In this document: piece by piece, positions 25,490 to 38,924 of the stretch | Numbering within the stretch: position 1 is the first letter of the stretch | Layout: each line of letters begins with the position of its first letter | Notes under the pieces: model-generated | The model's database searches: none | What the model saw: only the letters and a program-made list of their open reading frames with translations | What the model was told of the DNA's origin: nothing | Program-made: the position numbers and the translations under genes | Assembly (NCBI GenBank): GCA_032622095.1 | Contig: CP136067.1 | Coordinates: 126,639,030 to 126,703,029, forward strand | Source: Siphonodentalium dalli | Taxonomy: Eukaryota; Mollusca; Scaphopoda; Gadilida; Siphonodentaliidae | Direction of reading: 5' to 3' | Length of the DNA: 64,000 bases

Positions 25490-25997
25490 CTAATATATAT
25501 TTTGGGACTTCTGTCTGTTTGTCTGTCTCTTAGCAATGGCCGGGAAAACTGCCGGACCGATTTTTGACGAAGACCTAGGGGTACTTTTGTTGGGGAGTGT
25601 TTTAGACGAGTCAAATCGTGACCTCGACCTGACCTTGACTTTCACAATGGACAATTCAATGTCAAATCGGGTAAAACGGATGGATTTCGACGAAATTTGA
25701 TACCTAGGGGTACTTTTGTCCTGGAAGTGTTTTGGGCGGGTCAAATCGTGACCCCGACCTGATCTTGACCTTCATATTGGTCAATATTCAAGGTCAAATC
25801 GGATAAAAATGACGGATTTCGACAACATTTAATACATAGGGATACTTTTGTCCGGGGAGTGTTTTCGACGGGTCAAATCGTGATCCCGAACTGACCGTGA
25901 CCTTCAAAATGGTCAATTCAAGGTCAAATCGCGCCTTTCGACGGATGAAAGCAGAGGGGAAACAGCCCGGACGAAGTCGGGCCCACCAGCTAGTGTT
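25490..25997 (-). mobile_element. Dispersed repeat family R, copy 3 (reverse)
   Basis: Reads in reverse: it starts at 25,997 with ACTAGCTGGTGGGCCCGACTTCGTCCGGGC and ends near 25,490 with GACAGACAAACAGACAG and TATATATTAGATT. Three internal units of about 120 bp contain GTCAAATCG.GACC.CGACCTGA.CTTGACCTTCA and GACGAA.TT.GATACCTAGGGGTACTTTTGTC.GG.AGTGTTTT.G.CG.GTC. Confidence 0.65.
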
Positions 25998-28900
25998 ACA
26001 TATATAGTCATGATATATACTTATTCAATATCGCATTGGGGGTTATCTTTAACTTTATTTTACGACATTATTGTTCTGTGCATGTAATTTGTTTTCAGAC
26101 AAGTTTATCATCTCTTTACAGCAATATGTGACTACTGGTAATGAGAATGACAGCTGGAGAAGAGAAAACCGAACCAGAAATATAATTGTAAAGGCCAAAC
26201 ATGCAAGAGAATGGGCTATCAATCCACTAGCCCATCGAGGAAACACTAGGAACCTGCTAGTTGAACAGCTCTTAACAAAAAATTTAATACTGCCTGTCTT
26301 GAATAAAGAACTGTGCAAAATTAAGCTTAAATATTTGATTGTCCTGTATGCACATAACTGAATAGTGTGCGTTCGAATTCCCCTTTGCTCACGAGAGAAT
26401 GTTTCAAGCCATCGTAAAAGCAGAGATGACGTTTTGTTCAATGCCCGCATTAAGCTTCTTATCGGTCTAAAACACCCAATTCAGGAAATTAAGCAAAACA
26501 CTGGAGGACGCGATCTCACCCACGTACTATATTGTGGGATCTCATGAGAACCAATTTGAAAAAGAAAAAATATGTCATCAAGACATTGACCTTGAAATAC
26601 ACATTTAACTTTCAAAAGTTCTAAATTAAAATACAAGAGTAAGGTAAAATAATATGTCCATTATTCAGCCATATTTATTGCTCTTATATATCACAAATAA
26701 TCCGGCATTAAAATGTAATATTTTTGTTTAGTAATGTGTAAGTTTCATCATTACATTTCCCGGTTTCGGCAGACTTTTTTATTTGGAAGAAATAATGTCA
26801 CCACTTCTTAAATGTTGTAATTGATAGCCCTTTAGCACTGAAGTCTGAATGAGTAATTATACTATTGACAAGAAAGATTGAACATTTTAATGGATAGCCA
26901 TTTGTAACTGGAAATATATAAGTATCGACAAGAGTGATTGATTTTGTGGGATTTGATAGTAATAAATATTGTATGAAAAATGTTCATCATTTGACTTAGA
27001 AATTGCTGAATATTTGTCAGCTTTTAATTATACATTGCTATAACAAGTTTGTGAAATCTTAGGTGGCCGCTGCGTTGGGGTACCTCATGTTTACTACATA
27101 TCTGATATCAGATTTAGTTGAAATTTGGTATGCATGTTTGTCATATGGGGGTGGGCTTTTCAAAAGAGCGTTCATTAACATTGTTCACATTTTCCGTTCA
27201 AGCGTTATCCCTCTTTGTTTATCTGAACAGGTTGGATTTCCGTCCGTCCACTCATTTATCTCAGCGATGCTTTATTGGATTATGTTCAAATTGTGTATGA
27301 ATGTTTGGCATTAGGAGGGCTTTCAAAAGAGGGTTAAGTTTCGTGGATTGCTTTCCGTTAAAGATTTATCCCTTTTTTCATCTGAAATTGTATTCTTGTC
27401 CGTCAGCTCATATATATTTTTCTTAATTTTGTTTCGGTCCTGCCTATGTTCAATTGGCAACCGAGGTGCAACTTCTTATTTTGTTTATTTTGCAATGGGG
27501 GTCAACTGTGGATGCCTCGTGTGTCCTTATGGTGATATGTTTGTGGTGTGATCAGTTGGTTAACTGATGGATATTACATGTACATGGATCATAATATATA
27601 TAAATAACCTGCATAAAACGTAATTAATATGATCACTTTTATACCACATTCACCACAAATCCCATATTAACCCTTAAACCATGCACACGCCAATTGTGTG
27701 CCCTTTAGAATGGGTGTTCCTCCAGTCGCCATTTAAGGCTAATACAATATATTCTGGCTGTGGCGTAATTTCCATGGTAAATAGATGTTGTGTTGCTGAC
27801 TGTATAATGAATATTGAGTTGCGAAGATGGCGCTCAAATTCAAGTAATCCAAACTCAAAGATCAGTGAGCATCCTTATCATATAAATGTAATTGCAATAT
27901 AGGTAATTTAGTCAACAATATAACCAAACACAATACAAACTACAAATAATGCTGGACCAGCTGTGTGTGTGTATATATTTAGAAATACCAAATAATGTTT
28001 TCTTGTCGTATATGGGGACGTGAATGAACAGGTCTGCCACGTCCCAACAATTAAACTACTATGGTTATATTTAACTATAATAGTTCGACTTAACAGTGTA
28101 AAGCTGCCATTTGCCCGCTTCATTGCGGAACCTATATATCGGACAGTGTGCAGCGTTGCACAACCACATTGCAGTGTATGCAGACAAAAACTATTTTTGT
28201 GTTTTAGAAAAAATGGCTCATTTTATTTATTAATGACAACAGTAACCTTTATAAATGCCACTGATGGAACGACATTACTCATTAATAACAGTAGTTTGGC
28301 CAATTGCATATTATGGTGTTGGTGGAAATTCGTAAATAACAATACCTCCCTCTAGGAATGAAGTTGACGCAGCAGCGTTCCTGCATGGATTACAAAAATA
28401 AAATAGTTCATATTGCAAATAAATCACAATATCGACGTGCAATGATCAGATGGTGATGCAAAATACGAGTCATAATAAATCGGGTAATGGGAATGGTTCG
28501 ACTTATATTAGTATTGTCAATGAAATTCCACATCTCACAACATTTCAATGATAAATGATGAAGCAAAGACTGTGTCGCATCTGCGTTTTCACGAATCCGA
28601 CATGTCGCCATGTTTGATGTGGGTAATGCATGGTTTAATGAATTGTATTGCGACCAAACAACGTCCCGCAAATGACGTTACACATCAACACGTCGTCGCT
28701 ATTCTCCAAAAATGTATAGTCATCTAAGAAATGTAATAATCTATTAAATTGAGATTATAGTATCGCCACCTCCCTATCATGTGCACGCCGTAGTAAATCT
28801 CAACTTGTCGCGGAATGGGACCTGGTACTACATAACGAACGTGTAGTGCGATGTAACATATTTTGTTTTGTCCGTGTATACGTTTGAATCAATCAGCTGT

Positions 28901-29813
28901 ATTGTACTGATACTGATAAACAAACGATAAGCATTTGTTTTTAATCGAAATTTCTAATATGGACCTCAACTTTCAAATAAAAGACGCATAGATGTTAGAC
29001 TAGACGAGTTAAGATGTTAATAGAACACTCATATCTATATATTGTAATAAATATCATGGTGCTAAATGAACAGCTATACATTTCAGCCTACAGTCCTATG
29101 GCAGTTGTATGCACGGTTCACGGTGCCATAATCCAAATTGGCCAATGGCCAATTGTTTTCGAAAACGACCAAAAATAGTTTCATTTTGGCCAACGTTTCT
29201 TATACCCCATAATCGGAAATATCATTCAAAAATCCAAATTGAATTTGTAACGGGAGCGACACCAGAATCAAATTTGTAGTATGATAATCTGCTAATTGAC
29301 TAGGTGTTACAACTTAATGTGTAACAAAAGGCAACCATGGTACTGCGCTATCATATACTGTAATAAATCTGCAATCACGATTAACACTAATTAATCCTTT
29401 CTCTGTCATAACATATATAATGCTGACTGGTAGATAGTAGGTAGTGGTATATTGCCAAGCAACAATAGTGGTATTAAAGAAGTATGAAAACCGTATTTGA
29501 AGGTATGGACATAATTATATAGAATGTTAGATTTTAAATAAAAATTAAATATTTTTTAATTGTGAGACCAAATAATGAGAATTTAATTTGGTCAAAGTTG
29601 TTGTAATTTGGCAAAAAAAAAACAGAATTGTACAAAAACAGATTTTCAACCCAGCGTTAACACTGCTAGTATGTGTTTGCGAATCTGTCACTGTGCATAT
29701 CTTCACGATAGTTAAAAGACAACTGGCTGTGTTTGGGAATGTACCGCACTGTAGAACAATGTCTCTCGTTCAGACCTGTTTTTCTTAGCACATCCTTGTG
29801 AAGCTATTTTGAC
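25998..29813. other. 3' flank of gene 1, no supported gene
   Basis: Downstream of the gene 1 stop on the minus strand. The overlapping frames at 26,055-26,450 contain no known motif. A short palindrome TTGGCCAATGGCCAA lies near 29,137. Confidence 0.4.
27105..27345 (+). repeat. Diverged tandem repeat, about 175 bp, partial second unit
   Basis: TTGGTATGCATGTTTGTCATATGGGGGTGGGCTTTTCAAAAGAG (27,124) is echoed by TTGTGTATGAATGTTTGGCATTAGGAGGGCTTTCAAAAGAGG (27,290), and CGTCCGTCCACTCATTTATCT (27,240) by CGTCAGCTCATATAT (27,398). The open frame at 27,063-27,314 lies on this repeat and is not recognised. Confidence 0.45.
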
Positions 29814-30034
29814 CTACCATAACTGACATATGGACAGTTTTCCAGGACCAGCGTACGCGAGACACTCTACGGCAAACATTTTCCCAGTCTTGTATATCAT
29901 GCAATCTCTTTTTGCTTTGAATGTCGGTTCCGATAATGCCCAACTTATCCATGGTATTGAACCTCCGTTCCAGATCTTGACTTGTTCAGTATTGCCATCA
30001 CCTTCGTCGCCATCGATCCAAACGTAATCATTTA
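29814..30034 (-). CDS. Gene 1 exon 4: C-terminal half of C-type lectin domain, probable stop
   Basis: Acceptor TTTGTTTTCAG opens this exon in phase 1; the split codon becomes CTA (Leu). It encodes DYVWIDG (the WIGG-type core), IWNGGSIPWISWALSEP, then RDC, AVEC and LSICQ, supplying C2, C3 and C4 of the fold. Together with exon 3 all six cysteines of a long-form domain are present. The calcium/sugar motifs are not standard: SEP stands where EPN or QPD is expected, and WND is absent, so classical mannose or galactose binding is doubtful. The frame ends QLW-stop at 29814. A possible donor, GTAGGT, overlaps that stop, so a further exon cannot be excluded. ATTAAA occurs about 230 bases downstream (minus-strand sense) as a possible poly(A) signal. 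Confidence 0.8.
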
Positions 30035-31534
30035 CTGAAAACAAATTGTAGTATAGTACATGCATGAACCAACACTGATCATTTTGTATAACTTCGTTCG
30101 TGGTGAGCTCCCAAACTAATAAAACAAAATTTGCTACGAACTTGTAAATAACTTTGCGTGTGTCTGTTCCAATTTAATGTCCAGAACACATTTGGCCGTA
30201 TAACGTGACTAAATTACCTAATGTGTCGGTCAGTCAAGGTCAAGCCACCGTTTACATTTACAAAATGCTTATGTCTCAGTCGTTTTCTCATAGATGTAAC
30301 ATAATATATGAAAATGGCTAATTTTACCTTACATGTTATGTATGCGTACGTGCAACTGTAACTTAGATGGATGGGTCATTTTGGCCCATATCTGTACGAA
30401 ATAGCAAACTGCATGTTTTATTTATTCTAAAATATACTCAAAGTGCAATTTCCTGCTATTTTTATTTCCCGTACAAAGTGATGCAACCAAAATATACTAA
30501 CAAGAAACCATTTTCATTGTTCCATGCTGAGTCAGATTTGTCTTCATTCTACGACATAAACAACTCTTTCTGCGTCATACAAATTCCATGTAATGCTATT
30601 TAATTCATCGACCTGCTTTGATCCAAGGAACTGGACCGCATTGTAAAAAGCGAGCAAAATTGCAGTTGAGAAATTTAAATAGTCACCCATAAGGAATGAA
30701 CACCCGTTAACCAAGGCCCTGTGTATAAGGTATCCAGTTATGTTTTGAGTGCATAGTCAGACTCGGGAAGAGGGTTTGCTTCAAATTGCAGAGGGTTTGG
30801 TCGCATATTGATAGTTCAGTGCATCCCGCCCGCCCGAACAGCCTCACATCAGCAGTGTTCATGTTGGAGCCAAGCACAACGTTAAATCAGTTTCATATTG
30901 ATCTGTTTTAAGTGGATATCGATTTAATAGCCCGTGCTATACTAAAGCGTTAGTCATGAATGATTGATCGAGGATTTAATTTCGTTTTAGGCGCCAGGCC
31001 ATACCACGGCCAAGAACAGATTCATGTATCACAAATGTTCGTAGCGAAGTAACTGTGTATATAAATCAGACAGGAGATTAGATTAAAACATTGAGCTATC
31101 TACACCCAAGGGGACATTTTTCCGCTTGGAGTCAGGAATATAAATTCAAGAACTGAGTAATGTGCAAGCATAATATAAAACGCATAAAATCAGTACAAGA
31201 ATATGTAATTAATAGCAAACAAATAACACTAACTTACCAAGGCTGCACATCGAAATATGTAAAGTTGTTTCTAACAACATATTTTGCATTGACAAGTTAT
31301 TTATAATATGTGATGAATCGCGCATGAACCTTTATCGACGCGCCAAGGTAAAGGCCGCATGTGTGCGACAGAATGTCATACTGTTTGGTTTCGAGTTAAT
31401 CGTTTCTCATCAAGCATCTGGTCAAAATTTGAAAATTCAAATATGAACCTCATTTTAAACGTTTGAATGGTTTTGGTGATTTTAGTTTTGACGGAACCGG
31501 ATCAACATAAATATGGTGTGTTGTAGTAACTGGC

Positions 31535-32300
31535 TCAATTTGAGTGGAATTTTTGTTTGTTGGAACAACTGTTGCTACGCAGTGGATGTTTCCATAGCCG
31601 GTGACGCAGGTTCAGGAAACGGAGTGATATCGGTCTTGTCAATCTTGGTTGCGTGCGAGATACGAATGATGTTGATCTGAGTGTTGTCTGTCTGAGTTCT
31701 GGCATCAGCACAATTTGTTGAGGTAACGGCAACATGGTATGTGATCGATTTAATTTATGGCAACAACTATTTCCATTGCATCGCAATAGGATAAATATTG
31801 GTAAGAATCACACCTTTGATTTTTGAATTCGTAATCCCATACGGGTCATGAACAATCCATTGCAGCATGTAAACCTTGACAGTTAAGATTGTTTTTTGTT
31901 TTTAGATTGTGTCCAATTCATATGGTGATGACCGGAAACAGAACAGCGTGCACATATGGTTTCTTTGCTTTTACAATGTTTCTGATCATGACCATATCCC
32001 TGTCAGTTAAAACATCCTAATGGATGTGGATCATAAGTACTTAAATTTACCTTCATGTGTCCAACCTTCAATCCTGGTAGAAGTTCGCGGCGATTGAATG
32101 TCAGAAGATAACTGTCCATATTGACTTTTCGACCTTCAACTGTCTTTGAAAATCTATGGATGTTGTAACATTTGGTGCCAACTCAGCCAATATATCGCAG
32201 AATAATCAGCTATATCGCGATCTCAACACAGCTCTGTTACTGTTCAATTATGTATGAGGAGTATTCAACACTGGTGTTTGTGAAATATATGTTAATTGCA
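31535..32300 (-). pseudogene. LINE ORF1 relic with CCHC zinc knuckles
   Basis: Minus-strand frames with several breaks resemble the nucleic-acid-binding ORF1 of jockey-like LINEs. One piece reads ILAELAPNVTTSIDF and another LLPGLKVGHMKVNLSTY. These are followed by two decayed zinc knuckles between about 31,895 and 32,030: GCFN-stop-QGYGHDQKHC, where the second Cys codon has become TGA, and CARCSVSGHH-x3-W, where the last Cys has become Trp. A Thr/Asn-rich tail follows near 31,600-31,740. It sits inside intron 3 of gene 1 and has the same orientation as the gene. It is dead as a protein. Confidence 0.5.
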
Positions 32301-32586
32301 TGAGATCGTCATATTTAATGTTTCTTGAACATTCAATCAGAAGAGAGCCAATTAGTTGCCCAGTCCCGATTGTAGTCACACAATTAATAAAATGTTCTTT
32401 GCAGTAGAACTACATCCCGATTCTACAAGCAAAACCAAATCTCGCTCAAGTCGGTCGGTAACAGATAAAATTATGGCACGTGGTATGTGGCGACACAATT
32501 CCTACATTTTGTACACACGGTAGGAGTGGAATTTATCTACATGTATTTATATAATCATTACCACAGGCAACCAAATTTATACTCAC

Positions 32587-32784
32587 GGTCGATGCCTGTA
32601 TGTTCCAACAGCAGCGTATATATGTCGTCGAGCATAGCATTATTTTCTATTACAAGGAGATGTGCCCCATGGTTATGACAATTCAGTACAGCTTCGGCCC
32701 TGCCAAGCCTCGTCTCCTCGAGTTTGATGCAATACGGTTGGGAGGAAATAGTGCGTATCTCGTAGCCAAAACCCGTCGGGCAAG
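32587..32784 (-). CDS. Gene 1 exon 3: N-terminal half of C-type lectin domain
   Basis: A 198-nt exon (66 codons) with acceptor TTTCCTTACAG and donor GACC|GTGAGT, phase 1 at both ends. It encodes the first half of a long-form C-type lectin domain: opening CPTGFGYEI, a second cysteine in QPYCIKLEE, then the first helix with A-x3-NC-x3-GAHLLVIEN, the classic C...GA-LA-I signature, and a second helix up to HTGID. Cysteines are at exon residues 2, 19 and 36. The second half is encoded in exon 4 about 2.5 kb away. The extra N-terminal cysteine pair marks the long form. Antisense open frames are shadows. Confidence 0.8.
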
Positions 32785-33784
32785 CTGTAAGGAAATTAGT
32801 GAATAATACAATGTATGTGTGGTTTGGTTTGAGCATATTTAGTTCCAAAAAGTATATTACAACCGGACTTCGAATTTCCGGTTACCATCGATACACATTT
32901 GATATTTCGTAAACTAACCAATCTAGAGCAATAAGCCGTATGCTAAGGTAAGTTCTTGTTTAGTCCAGGCACATTAGACGTGACAGTGGGAAAAGTAAGG
33001 AAATAAATCGGAGAAAGCTTATTTAGACCATAACATTGCGGACGTGTTACGAAAAGTCTGTTAACTCCGAGCTTTCTGAGTTACCCCATTTTTTTCACAA
33101 TCATGGAAATAATTGGATGGTGCAACATGTTTTCAGTCGAATCATAAACAAAAGGCACTCAATATTGTTCAATACACAATTCTCTAACCAAAAACATGTA
33201 TTCAAAGGGGAACTTCGGATGAATTTCGCAGATATAGATATGAAATAAAATACTGAGCCAAAACACTGACGATCATTAAGGCAAACTGTTGTATTCGATA
33301 TCGGATTGCTCGGGCTTCTCAAAACGTAGGCGAAATCTATCCATTTAAAAAACTGCACAGACACCATTCCTCCGATATAGTAGGCATAATTGTCGAGTAC
33401 GCATATCGTAAGTGGTCAAAACTTATAAAAACAAAACCCTACCCCCCAAAACTGGTTCTCAACGACCTGGTCACAGTTTGCTTTTCTATTCTGTCTAATT
33501 TAGTGATATGAATTACGCAGTTATAACAGTTTATGTGAAATATAGTGAAATATAGTGACACGATCAGAATAATAAAATCGATGTCATGAACTGGCTGTCA
33601 ATATAGCGCAACCTCAAGCCATGCCATGACGAAAGCATCATCTGGTATAACAACCAAGTAGGGAAAATACACATTGGTAATATACAAGTTTGTGTTAAAT
33701 ATCTGTAAAGGTACACAGATCATTGCAACAGATCCATCTGGATGATTTATCGGTCATTGCAACGCAAGTCAAACCCAATCGGCC

Positions 33785-33880
33785 GAATTCTGGTCTCTGG
33801 TCAGGACCAGGTTTCGCGTAAACTACATGTATAGTCTAGACCAGGCTCAATCCACGGTGATCGCGATGTGTTACATAGCT
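33785..33880. repeat. Inverted partner of 36,275-36,350
   Basis: GAATTCTGGTCTCTGGTCAGGACCAGGTTTCGCG and TAGTCTAGACCAG here match, in reverse complement and rearranged order, CGCGAGACCAAGTCCTGAC and TAGTCTAGACCAGAGACCAGAATTC near 36,275-36,350. Probably two fragments of one TIR element about 2.5 kb apart. Confidence 0.4.
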
Positions 33881-34883
33881 TCGGAGCGAGTAAGCTTGGA
33901 TTATTTGTCACCACTGGTCCGTATTCACGTCTTTTTGAAACTCAGGTTTACGTAAAACAAGGTTTGCCTTCTTATTGTCATTCAAGCCTGTGTTGGTCTC
34001 TTCATAATTCGAACCATGTGGTAACGTACAAGTTCTGGTAACAGAAACATAAGTATTTTTTGGAAGCATTTATCTTTATGTAACCAAATAGGAATTTTGT
34101 TATATTGGTATGCCGTGTAGATGATATATTATAATTATATATGCAAAGGACACAATTTAATATAATCGATACTTATGTGTAGTATATGTAATAGTCTACA
34201 ACTGAGACCTAGTACCCCCCTGTTCGGAGATTTTTGTATAAACCGAGACTTGAACGTGAGACGAGAATAACGATTTCTAGTTTCACAGGAACGATACAGA
34301 TTGGTAATTGCTTGTAAATCATCCATGCGTTTAGTTGACTTTACAATGGAGTTTTAATTATAATATCCTTGTGTTGTTTAAAGCATACTACCGTTAGATG
34401 GATTAAGTCAGATTTTCGTGCTATTATTTCTACGCGCAATATGTTATCGATGGGTGTGGTCGTCACGGATAAATAGGGAATGATAGTAGTTTTGCAATCG
34501 GAACGTAATTCGCATTGGATGCGGGTGTCTTTAGTTCCGTGTTTCTAAAACGAAATTGCAGTCGGAGCTAGTATTGAAAGCACTAATACAATTCATCATT
34601 TGGGAATAAACTATTGCTGGACTGGATATACAATATAACAGCAAAAACTATAAAAATTATATTAAGACAAAACGAAAAATTGTGGTACAAAATAAGGACA
34701 TGTCCGATTATATTGATTTAAATTAAATTACATGGGACCCCTGCTCCAGTTTCTTAAGCCTTGACATTTCACATTGGTTTATTTGTCATAATTTGTCTTT
34801 AATAATGGATTTGGAAAAAAAGATCTGCGACCGGGACTCAGATAAAACCCACCCACCGGACCTTGTATTCTTGATTTTTTTCA

Positions 34884-34900
34884 CCCCCCCCCCCCCCCGT
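34884..34900. repeat. Poly-C run
   Basis: About 17 C in a row, a mononucleotide tract prone to length error in sequencing. Confidence 0.9.
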
Positions 34901-35834
34901 TGTGACCATTACATTTTCTGGACAATAATTTTCAATAACTTAAACCACGGCGATAGTTAGTTAGAATCTTTCTAAATTTTCGACTTATTACAATTTCCCA
35001 AGTCGGCGAACTTACATTGCAGCCCCACCTGTCACCCCCTCACCCCAATGTATTGAAAATTTCCAACAGGTACCTCATTAGTTCCAGTTTTTGAAAACCG
35101 ATATCCCCTATAATATTGGTTCGAAATGTTTTCAACTCATAACCATTTCAGTTCAAACATTTGACCAAAATTAGGAAAAGAATCGAGTTTTGGTACCGGT
35201 ACCAAAACAAATAAATATTTGATGTTCCAAAATCACAGAAATAAAACAATTTCAACTTATTTTTGTCAGGTTCTTCCATCTAATTTACCAGGAATGCATG
35301 CCATTTCCAGCTTCAAAAAGTTTGACCAAAGTTTGGTTGCGATAATAACTATGAGTATTTTTAGGAAACTTGACGTTCCAACTTTAAAACACCACATTCA
35401 CAGCATGACTTAAATATAAGACATGGACTTGACAAATTCAGCCGTTACAGTCATAATAGTCCCGAATGGGGAAGTGGCGACATGAGCGAAACATGCAGGG
35501 GCGTGACTAAAGTGAGTTTGTTGGGGTCGGGGTGTTCATCTTATCATTTCCATTTGCACCCCACTAAATTCACAAATCCAGAGACAACTGAATATCTCCT
35601 CTTTAAGTTTGAAATATTATAATTGATACATGTATATACCTCATTGTCAGAACCATTTAGAAATTACGAACCTAACGCAATAACCCATGTATGGGTGGGG
35701 GTTGGAATGTCTTGAACTGAATGTAATTCCAGTGTAATATTTTGACTCAAAGTTGAACAATATATAGTTGGTTCTTGATCTGAACACACAATATTTTTCA
35801 CTATACATTGATTGGAAAGGACACCGGTGGTCCC

Positions 35835-35910
35835 GTCAGTAGAATGACCAGTGCATTATGCCACCATATGCCGTCTAGCGCTGACGAAGCTGGTTCGAAT
35901 ACCGACAAGC
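35835..35910 (+). other. Possible tRNA-derived SINE remnant
   Basis: AGTGCATTATGCCACCATATGCCGTCTAGCGCTGACGAAGCTGGTTCGAATACC ends in a good pol III B-box match (GGTTCGAAT). The A box and cloverleaf are not convincing. Not a functional tRNA. Confidence 0.25.
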
Positions 35911-36274
35911 GTGGATTCTGATTCGTGTATCTGGGCAAGTTTGTCAGTTGCCTTCCGGAGTCCGTGGTTTCTACACACAGCGGACTGATTTATCGGTGAA
36001 ATTTACACTCTGCGTAAACTTTCCTCCACCCGTAAAACTGATACGTGACATCCGCATAGAGGGTGAGAAATCCGCACCAGCCCTGCCCCATGATCCCTGT
36101 CAAACGACGACGGCATATATGTGCCGCTATACAATACGGAGATAAGCCGCTTTCACGTGGTCAGTTGTGGCGACACCAACACGACAATATCGATGCAGCA
36201 CTCTTTTGTCCATAGATCGTTGTTGATTGTCGTTGATTGTACAACAATAAGCCGAGCTCATGGCAGCTTGGGAC

Positions 36275-36350
36275 CAGGTGGTTTCGCGAGACCAAGTCCT
36301 GACTGGTAACACGGTGATTATTAGGGTAGTCTAGACCAGAGACCAGAATT
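36275..36350. repeat. Inverted partner of 33,785-33,880
   Basis: Ends TAGTCTAGACCAGAGACCAGAATTC, the reverse complement of the GAATTCTGGTCTCTGGTC start at 33,785. See that entry. Confidence 0.4.
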
Positions 36351-37199
36351 CAGCGTGATTTACGTCTTTAAAAGTTCCGGTTTTCTGTTTACAGTCGGGC
36401 CAAAAAATAATAATATCGGGCATGCAACACACGAAGTAATGTTTCGCCACACAGTGTGTGGTAGTGACATTCGGCGTGAAGAATACTCATTGAATGTAAC
36501 GCAGAAACTGAAATGCATATAATTTCGGTGTAAATAGTAGTTACATGTCCCGAATTTTCAGCACTGTCCGTGATAATAAACCATACACGTATGTTGCAAT
36601 GCGTATTATATTGCCAAGGAACCGCCATCTCTTCAAAAGATTAGCACTCCATCTCACCAGTTCAAATAGACAGTACATCGTACATTTTGTATAAGAAAAG
36701 TTGTCATGCTGCTACCAAACCGGAGTCTCAGTAGACAATTTTGTTCAAATTACTTCAGTCGGCAAATTACAACTTGAATATGCTATTACGCAATGTGCAA
36801 TATATAACTGTTGAAGGTAGATACACGTACCTAAGTTACAAATCCATTACGATGCTTTAAATGACAGGTCTTTTGACTCTCAGAAGCAGAGGTTGAGCTT
36901 TGTGTTTACAAAGTCTGATACGATGCATATTGGAATGAGTCTGGCTTTTGGGCGAGGGATCGCCTACCGGATCAGCCACCCGATTATCAACTTGACGAAT
37001 TAATTAAGACTCACGCCATATTAATCATATATCATAAATCTTATCAATCAACCAGAGGCGAGTTTGTCAGCTAGTTCAAATATTTGTATATGCCAAAGTC
37101 TTAATATAATATTTATAATTGATTAAAACATTTCATGTAGGTTTTATGTTTGCTGTTTTCAAAGCAGTATTGCTATCTGTTTTAATATGTTATGTATTT

Positions 37200-37395
37200 G
37201 CACAATGGTCAGTTTCTCAATAGTTCTGGGCCCAATCGAGCACTCACGCATAATTTGTGTGTTATTATTTGTATATTTGTCTAATTCACTATCATTTCTA
37301 ATCACTGTATCTTCACTCTAATTTGATAATCTGTTTCTTCTTGACGTGATATGGCTTGTTGCTAAACCGGCAATAAACCACAATCAATCAATCCT
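37200..37395 (+). mobile_element. LINE-type 3' tail ending in (CAAT)n
   Basis: The stretch ends ATGGCTTGTTGCTAAACCGGCAATAAACC..CAATCAATCAATC. A 3' end with an AATAAA-like word followed by a CAAT tetramer tail is characteristic of several invertebrate CR1/L2-like LINEs. No coding homology is left upstream. Confidence 0.35.
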
Positions 37396-38924
37396 CACAT
37401 AATTCGAGCGTGTTGTCAGTCTTGCGGGACTAGTTGTTCGATATTGCACAAAATGGAATTTTCATTAAATTTTGTTCATTTTGGCGGCCATTTTGGGACA
37501 TACATTCTACATACATGTCTCACAACTAAGAATTGTTTGTATATTGTTCAATGTATTATGAATTTGCCATTAAATAATGTACACATGGCCTGATGGAAAT
37601 GCTTCAGAATATGAAGCTTTCCGAAAAAATCAAGATATCTCAACAAGATCGACTCGTATTCTAGGGGCCTTTTGCCATTTGGTTCATCAACATGTTCTTA
37701 TGAACCTCTGAAAATATTAGCTTTCCCAGATTTTTTTCCCTTGTGAAACCTAATGTGCCTGGACTATTTCATTTTTAAACTATTATGTATTATAAGAATC
37801 AAGATAACCACCTTAAAACGATTACCGGTACTTCCAATGGAGAGCGTCCTTGCTTCAAAACTTCAAAGTAATGAAATAAATACAAGGAGTTTAATTACCA
37901 AAACTCCAAGGCATTCGATCAGGTAAGCACAACAAGATGCGACAACACCAAGAACGTCGATCCACGACGTAAACGCCAAACCTAAGAGTGTGCCATGCTC
38001 CACAGTTTGTATACAGTTCGAATGCCCGTAACTCTGATGTTTACCAGGCGATTAGAGAACAGTTTGCTTAATTGTAACGAACCAAAAGGACCAAAACAAC
38101 ATAAAACAACATTAATATAATTCAGTCACGTTTTCAATAATCTGGCCGACATGTATACTTATTACTGATTCATATTTTTAGACATTGTGTAGTTGTATGG
38201 TGATTATTCATTAAAAAAAAATAATTCTGCAAATGGCTGCCAAAAAAAACTCTGTCGGAATGAAAAATGTTTTATTTATTTTCTCGCAGAAAATCATGAG
38301 TTCAGATGGTAGACTGAGTCCATACCCTAGTTTGGTTCATGGTCTAGATAATGCAGTGTGTTTTTTGAAAATAGTTCCTGTCAAACCTACCGATACCTAC
38401 ATGAACAAATGGTTTTGTTTTTAATCATTTTGTTTTCATAATTCGAACATACATGTATATCTCCTATTGTGAGGGTAAAAAGTTGTTGTTATAGTAATAT
38501 AGCATAGATTGGTTATATGGAGAAAAAAAAATCCTTCGAATTGATAGTTTGAAGTCGATATTTTTTGAAAATTCAATAAGCAGGGTTCGCGCTGTTTGGG
38601 AGACACGTGGTTAATGTACATATACTCACTAGACTGCCCAATTGTACTCACGCGCGCGTGTAGTCGCACATGAACAGACTGATTGAATTATTGAATGTGT
38701 GAATTTGTGAATTGTTGCTTCTATATCTGCAGTGTTACGATTAAATAAGTGTTGAACGGACGTATTCTTCGATCTTCCCGCTATACATTCGGATCCCCGA
38801 CATTGGTCCCTCGAACCCTCAACAAAATGAACAAGGAATACAAGTTTTTCATTCGATCGCGGACAGCTACAAAAAGGACTCACCCCATGATACACTGCAG
38901 TCTGCAGACGATGCCGATGCGATT

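Larger units (their letters stand above)
32800..37199. other. Intron 2 of gene 1, left part
   Basis: Only weak repeats (33.8/36.3-kb inverted pair, a SINE-like B box at 35.9 kb, a poly-C run) were recognised in this AT-rich intron DNA. Confidence 0.4.

Noticed and set aside
26055-26450. 131-codon minus and 96-codon plus frames
   Set aside because: Overlap on opposite strands, with no motif in either and no flanking splice or homologous sequence.
35835-35910. tRNA gene
   Set aside because: A B-box match is present but no A box or cloverleaf could be formed.
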